Of a stretch of DNA of 8,616 nt, positions 5,653-8,616 are shown piece by piece. The DNA lies in contig JACQXL010000128.1 in the NCBI GenBank assembly GCA_016208805.1, forward strand, positions 1 to 8,616. Reading direction: 5' to 3'. Position 1 is the first letter of the stretch, and the number at the start of each line of letters is the position of its first letter. Source of the stretch: Planctomycetota bacterium. Its GTDB lineage: Bacteria > Planctomycetota > MHYJ01 > JACQXL01. Made by a program: the position numbers and the translations under genes. The notes beneath the pieces are model-generated. The model was not told the DNA's origin and searched no databases. It was given only the letters and a program-made list of their open reading frames with translations.

Positions 5653-7419
5653 TAGGTGTTCTTGTTTTCCGCTATAAAGTTCGGTTACATCCTGCGTTCG
5701 TTTAATCAGATAAAGATAACCTTCCACGGGCTCGTTTTCCGCAATGAATGGTTTGATAAACAATTCCCTCAGTTCGCTCTTGGTAATCACGCCCTGGGTC
5801 AGGCCCTCGTAGAGTTTATCGCCCAGCAGATACCCCAATGCCTGCGACAGGCCAACCCAGAGGTTTATGGGCAGATGATATATCTTTCTATACGGTTTCC
5901 ATCGTATTATAGAGTCATCTGTAGGTCGGTCAAGATAATCTCTTTCCCGTTTTTTATGCTCCAGCACCATCCGGGCAATCTCGCGCTTTTCCCGCTGGTT
6001 GATGGTCAGGACTTTCTTGCGGCCGTAATGGATGAGCGTCTCCTCAAAATCACGCTCCTTGTCGCAGAGCCGTTTATGGTTGATGATTCTGGAGCCGAAG
6101 AACCCGAGCGCCTCGCGGATGACCCGCTGATAAAACTTAGCGGCTGGCCCGGGCGGTATTTTCGGCCTTTGCCCGTGTGGTATTTTATCTATGGCGGCCT
6201 GGACATAGTGGTGATTGATAAAGTGGGCCGCTTCCTCGGCCGCATGGTTGAGTGAAAGGTTGGTCAGGCAGATGGTATTGGACTCGCTCACGAAATAACT
6301 CTCGGTCTGGGCCAGGTCTGCTTCTATGAGTTGGGCTTCCTCCCTGGTCTGGGCTTTCTGCTTGAGCCGCTCCAGCGCCTCAAAGTCGTGCGCCGTGCAG
6401 ACGCTGAATTTATCAGCCGGCGGCGGTTCCAGATTAAGGAAATTGCATATCGCCTTGACCAGTTCGGCTATTTCTTCGGTTAGCGGGATATCCGCATCCT
6501 CGCACCAGCCCTGATGAACCGGGCAGTGGGCTATCTCTTTTTCCTGGTTCTGGAAATTAAGGCAGGATTGGAAGACCATAATCGGCGTTGAATTAACCAC
6601 GCCATAGACCCGGTCTTTAATCTTGACCAAATCAACCGATTGCTCCAGCCCTTCGGCGGCTAATTTCCAGTAGATGCGCTCGCTGTTCTGGCAGATAATC
6701 AACCGCCGGCGAAGCAGGTTTTCTTTGGCCAGCCGTTCTTCCACTACTCTGGGCAGATGGTTCTCGCTGATATGCAGGTCGCCGAAGAGAACCAGCATCA
6801 AACTATCCGGATATTGCTTGATAGTTGTAGCGATGATATCGGCCGCCGCCATATCTCTTTTAGCCAGATTGGTTATTGGCAGCCGGCCTGCCCGCCGAAG
6901 CCTTAGCGAAGGAGGGCGGCCGCCCGGTTCGGTATCGTTATTCAAGGCAACCACTTTAATACTGTGGTTACGGGTGTAATCCAGCACCATCTGGTAATTA
7001 TGCCAGTTGAACCCCCAGGTCTTGTCATAATCAACCAGCGCAAGAAGTTCCGTCTCGTCTATTTCGCGGTTTATGTACCGGTCCACCGCCGGTTGATACT
7101 TTGACTGGAATGCCTCCAGGCCGATGATAATTCGGCGGTCCGATTGGTTGGCGGTAAGTGATTCCATGATGCGAATCATGGTCTTTTTGGCCTGGCGCAG
7201 GGTGTGGTAATCGCCGATGTAAACGATATCCGACTCCGCGATAACGGATATCAATTCCGCCTTGGCGGCCGGACGTTCGTAAGAATCGGTTAATTTCTTG
7301 TAATCATCGTAGTATGGCTCTATCTGGGGATTGGACTGGCAATATTCGGCATAGAGTTCCTGCTTGATGCGCTTGACCAGACGCTTCTGAATCTCTATCA
7401 GTTCTTCTTTAATGCCCAT
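5650..7419 (-). CDS. ChaN/TIKI-superfamily protein with an uncharacterised C-terminal domain
   Basis: Residues about 55-230 match the ChaN-like (haem-binding uptake, TIKI/TraB/EreA-related) fold: SDIVYIGDYH with the first GX2H motif (69-72), IIIGLEAF with the conserved Glu102, WGFNWHNYQMVLDY (135-148), VVALN, and VLFGDLHISENHL with the second GX2H motif (213-216). The superfamily contains putative metal-dependent hydrolases and a haem-binding lipoprotein; the reaction here is unknown. Unlike Campylobacter ChaN there is no signal peptide or lipobox, so a cytoplasmic location is inferred. The C-terminal half (about 280-589) is unrecognised. It contains HCPVHQGWC (299-306) and NHAAEEAAHFINHH (391-404), a possible metal site. 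Residues 165-181 are encoded by a palindromic repeat. The start has no Shine-Dalgarno sequence and appears leaderless. It is the first gene of a probable three-gene unit with hutI and ftcD, but a role in histidine use is not evident. Confidence 0.85.
   Translation of the reverse strand: MGIKEELIEIQKRLVKRIKQELYAEYCQSNPQIEPYYDDYKKLTDSYERPAAKAELISVIAESDIVYIGDYHTLRQAKKTMIRIMESLTANQSDRRIIIGLEAFQSKYQPAVDRYINREIDETELLALVDYDKTWGFNWHNYQMVLDYTRNHSIKVVALNNDTEPGGRPPSLRLRRAGRLPITNLAKRDMAAADIIATTIKQYPDSLMLVLFGDLHISENHLPRVVEERLAKENLLRRRLIICQNSERIYWKLAAEGLEQSVDLVKIKDRVYGVVNSTPIMVFQSCLNFQNQEKEIAHCPVHQGWCEDADIPLTEEIAELVKAICNFLNLEPPPADKFSVCTAHDFEALERLKQKAQTREEAQLIEADLAQTESYFVSESNTICLTNLSLNHAAEEAAHFINHHYVQAAIDKIPHGQRPKIPPGPAAKFYQRVIREALGFFGSRIINHKRLCDKERDFEETLIHYGRKKVLTINQREKREIARMVLEHKKRERDYLDRPTDDSIIRWKPYRKIYHLPINLWVGLSQALGYLLGDKLYEGLTQGVITKSELRELFIKPFIAENEPVEGYLYLIKRTQDVTELYSGKQEHL
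6877..6927 (-). repeat. Palindromic repeat in frame in the ChaN-like gene
   Basis: On the coding strand CCGCC (6915-6919) pairs with GGCGG (6892-6896), and CCTT (6909-6912) with AAGG (6901-6904) around the loop CGCT. The encoded segment GGRPPSLRLRRAGRLP is Arg/Pro/Leu-rich and unlike its surroundings. It falls between the VVALN strand and the helix LAKRDMAAADII, just ahead of the second GX2H motif. The DNA resembles a dispersed GCTAAGGCTTCGGCGGG-type repeat that I recall from candidate-phylum genomes. Confidence 0.7.
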
Positions 7420-7425
7420 AATGAC

Positions 7426-7454
7426 ATAATAATATTATTGTTGACACAAGGCAA
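7426..7454 (-). promoter_or_regulatory. Sigma70-type promoter of the ChaN-like gene, leaderless
   Basis: On the minus strand -35 TTGCCT (7454-7449), a 17-nt spacer and -10 TATTAT (7431-7426, five of six consensus). Six bases separate the -10 box from the ATG at 7419, so a normal start would fall on the A of the start codon. It overlaps the opposing tatA promoter. A perfect 12-bp palindrome, AATAATATTATT (7428-7439), overlaps the -10 box. Confidence 0.55.
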
Positions 7455-7469
7455 CTGAAATATTAGTAT
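7441..7469 (+). promoter_or_regulatory. Sigma70-type promoter of tatA, leaderless
   Basis: Perfect -35 TTGACA (7441-7446), a 17-nt spacer and -10 TAGTAT (7464-7469, four of six consensus). Six bases lie between the -10 box and the ATG at 7476, placing the expected transcription start on the A of the ATG. No Shine-Dalgarno sequence is present, consistent with a leaderless message. Confidence 0.6.
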
Positions 7470-7475
7470 GTAATT

Positions 7476-7736
7476 ATGAACCTGGGCAGTTTTGAGATTG
7501 TCGTCATCCTGTTATTGGCGCTGATTCTTTACGGCAAGCGCCTGCCGGAGATTACCCGCGCCGTCGGCAAGGGTTACCAGTCATTCCGCAAACAGATGGA
7601 CGAAATCAAGCGCGATTTTACCAAAGCCACGGATTTCACAGATTCCAAAACCAATAACAAAACTCCGGATAGCAAGGTGTCTGATAAAGAATTACCATAC
7701 GATAAAGGGGGCGATTCTAATAATTTAGCAGGTTGA
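7476..7736 (+). CDS. tatA: Twin-arginine translocase subunit, TatA/TatE family
   Basis: TatA-type subunits assemble with TatC (and TatB) in the inner membrane to move folded proteins carrying twin-arginine signals. The 86-residue product has the family layout: a short periplasmic start with Glu7, a single membrane helix (about 7-19), the hinge YGKRLPE (19-25, in place of the common FG-x-KKLPE), an amphipathic helix RAVGKGYQSFRKQMDEIKRDF (28-48) and a polar tail. The tail section ATDFTDS (51-57) is encoded by a dispersed repeat, and the rest is Lys/Asp/Asn-rich and disordered. TatB cannot be excluded, but the length and GKGYQSFRKQ pattern fit TatA. tatC is not in the window. It starts at a predicted leaderless ATG, diverges from the ChaN-like gene and is followed 59 nt later by the FHA gene. 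Confidence 0.92.
   Translation: MNLGSFEIVVILLLALILYGKRLPEITRAVGKGYQSFRKQMDEIKRDFTKATDFTDSKTNNKTPDSKVSDKELPYDKGGDSNNLAG
7627..7644 (+). repeat. CACGGATT-CACAGAT repeat fragment inside tatA
   Basis: CCACGGATTTCACAGATT matches CCACGGATTACACAGATG at 4269-4286 at 16 of 18 positions. It encodes TDFTD in the dispensable cytoplasmic tail of TatA. I infer that an intergenic-type element entered the coding region in frame. Confidence 0.6.
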
Positions 7737-7740
7737 GTAT

Positions 7741-7793
7741 GCGGATTGAACGGATTTAACTGGGAATCCGTTTTATCTGCTAAATCAGTTTAC
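7741..7793. repeat. Intergenic inverted repeat between tatA and the FHA gene
   Basis: AACGGATT (7749-7756) pairs perfectly with AATCCGTT (7765-7772) over an 8-nt loop, followed by TTATCTGCTAAATCAGTTTAC. It is related to the element at 8519-8558 (both have CGGATTTA, ATCTGCT and a closing GTTTACT). The hairpin followed by TTTT could act as a weak terminator, but the stem is AT-rich and the T-run short. Confidence 0.55.
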
Positions 7794-7795
7794 TT

Positions 7796-8503
7796 ATGCC
7801 GAAATTAATAATTGAATCCGGCGCTGACAAGGGCAAATCCTTTACGCTCTCGGGCGATGACGTCATCGGCCGCCTGCCGGCCAACACCATTCACATTGAC
7901 GACGACCATTCATCGCGCCAGCATTCCAACATTACTAAAGGAGTGGACGGCTATTATATCAGCGATATGAACAGCCGCAACGGCACGCTGGTGAACGAGG
8001 AAAAGGTCAGCCGGCTCAGACTCAAGGAAGGCGACCGTATCACCATCGGCCGGACGGTCCTTGTTTATACCGAGGACGACGCAAAGACTTCTATCTCGTC
8101 GGAGCAGAGCGCCCCTGTGGGGCAGGCGGTTGACCAACAGTTTGAGGCGCAACCGGAGGCGGAAACGATGCCTCGCCCAACGGGTGACCCTGTGGGCCGG
8201 CCCAGCGCCGCGACTATGCCCATATCACCCAGCGGTGTCAAAGAGATATCCAAAGCGGAGTCGCAACCCCGTACGGGCGCCCTTATCGGCGGGGCAGTCA
8301 TACAACCATCGTCACAGCCGGCAACCGACACAGGCACGTCCCCGGAATCGGTCTGGCGAAAGGTATTGCTCTTCTTCGGGCTCCTGGTATTCTTCGTGGC
8401 GCTGTTGCTCGTATCCAAATGGCTGGGCGAGAAATTTGTCCGCTATCTGGCATCAAGACATTCATCTCAGACCAATGCAGAAACACCTGCAAATAACCGA
8501 TAA
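7796..8503 (+). CDS. FHA-domain protein with a C-terminal membrane anchor
   Basis: Residues about 1-93 form a forkhead-associated domain, which binds phosphothreonine peptides. The conserved residues are present: G25-R26, S40-R41 with H43, D57, S60 with N62-G63-T64, N67, and G79-D80 with I84-G85. A Pro/Gln/Ser/Ala-rich linker (about 95-185) follows, then one transmembrane helix (about 189-206, LLFFGLLVFFVALLLVS) and a short polar tail. The FHA domain should face the cytoplasm, so it probably docks a phosphorylated partner at the membrane. No Ser/Thr kinase is in the window, so the partner is unknown. The start has no visible Shine-Dalgarno sequence; the ATG agrees with the start of the FHA fold. 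The linker DNA is rich in short palindromes, unlike the FHA part. It follows tatA by 59 nt and is possibly co-transcribed. Confidence 0.9.
   Translation: MPKLIIESGADKGKSFTLSGDDVIGRLPANTIHIDDDHSSRQHSNITKGVDGYYISDMNSRNGTLVNEEKVSRLRLKEGDRITIGRTVLVYTEDDAKTSISSEQSAPVGQAVDQQFEAQPEAETMPRPTGDPVGRPSAATMPISPSGVKEISKAESQPRTGALIGGAVIQPSSQPATDTGTSPESVWRKVLLFFGLLVFFVALLLVSKWLGEKFVRYLASRHSSQTNAETPANNR
8111..8277 (+). repeat. Palindrome-rich linker DNA within the FHA gene
   Basis: GCCCC-TGT-GGGGC (8111-8123) is a perfect 5-bp hairpin. CCC-TGT-GGG recurs at 8188-8196, CCC-AAC-GGG at 8176-8184, and CCCGTACGGG (8268-8277) is a perfect 10-bp palindrome. All fall in the disordered linker. Small repeat insertions are possible, but a GC-rich linker could produce some of these by chance. 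Confidence 0.4.
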
Positions 8504-8518
8504 TATAAAGTGAATACA

Positions 8519-8558
8519 GTAAACGGATTTATCCGATTAATCTGCTTAATCTGTTTAC
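8519..8558. repeat. Intergenic inverted repeat after the FHA gene
   Basis: GTAAACGGATT (8519-8529) pairs with AATCTGTTTAC (8548-8558) with one G-U pair, over an 18-nt loop that itself contains AATCTGCTTAATCTG. It fills most of the gap between the FHA stop and the next gene and belongs with the element at 7741-7793. Confidence 0.6.
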
Positions 8559-8559
8559 T

Positions 8560-8568
8560 AAAGGAGAG
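8560..8568 (+). promoter_or_regulatory. Strong Shine-Dalgarno site of the last gene
   Basis: AAAGGAGAG with GGAG 8 nt before the ATG at 8575. It is the only classical Shine-Dalgarno sequence seen in front of a gene in this window and fixes the start of the truncated gene. Confidence 0.85.
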
Positions 8569-8574
8569 TCTAAT

Positions 8575-8616
8575 ATGAAGAAATTCCTGTTACTGGTCGT
8601 TTTAGTCGTGGCCGGC
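8575..8616 (+). CDS. N-terminus of an exported protein, cut by the window end
   Basis: Fourteen codons are visible, MKKFLLLVVLVVAG, the charged start and hydrophobic core of a Sec-type signal peptide; whether a lipobox follows cannot be seen. A strong ribosome-binding site precedes it. The function is unknown. It lies 71 nt after the FHA gene on the same strand, separated by an inverted repeat. Confidence 0.75.
   Translation, partial: MKKFLLLVVLVVAG

Noticed and set aside
7910..8492. Long open frames on both strands overlapping the FHA gene
   Set aside because: The plus-strand frame encodes a clear FHA domain and membrane helix; the others are low-complexity Arg/Ser-rich shadows without start signals.

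Overview
This is a bacterial chromosome segment of roughly balanced GC content, carrying ordinary housekeeping genes with short gaps that are almost all filled by imperfect inverted-repeat elements. The gene set (MutS, histidine-degradation enzymes, a cytoplasmic ChaN/TIKI-like protein, a TatA-type translocase subunit, a membrane-anchored FHA protein) and the repeats (CACAAAGACACAAAG-type, CACGGATTACACAGAT-type, tandem GATTTCG) suggest an uncultivated Gram-negative lineage. Planctomycetota or a related candidate phylum is my best guess; this is an impression from memory and is weak.

Layout. 1-176: gene-free leader made of palindromes and short repeats. 177-2681 (+): mutS. 2765-3298 (+): small secreted protein or lipoprotein of unknown function. 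3364-7419 (-): a three-gene block transcribed in the order ChaN-like protein, hutI (imidazolonepropionase), glutamate formimidoyltransferase. 7420-7475: a compact divergent promoter region. 7476-8616 (+): tatA-like gene, FHA-domain membrane protein, and the first 14 codons of an exported protein cut by the window end.

How the genes work together. HutI makes N-formimino-L-glutamate, and the formimidoyltransferase moves its formimino group to tetrahydrofolate and releases glutamate, so these two are consecutive steps of histidine breakdown. The cyclodeaminase, HutH and HutU are not in the window. MutS, the ChaN-like protein, TatA and the FHA protein have no visible pathway link to them.

The most unusual content is in the DNA around and inside the genes. 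(1) The divergent promoters for the ChaN-like gene and tatA interlock, and each places its predicted transcription start on the A of its ATG, so both mRNAs are predicted to be leaderless. (2) Small repeat or palindromic elements sit in frame inside at least four coding regions (mutS, hutI, the ChaN-like gene, tatA) and supply the C-terminal tail and stop codon of hutI. The mutS case is flanked by an 8-bp direct repeat and looks like a clean 33-bp in-frame insertion. (3) One intergenic element ends in GGTGA just upstream of two unrelated start codons and may act as a mobile ribosome-binding leader.
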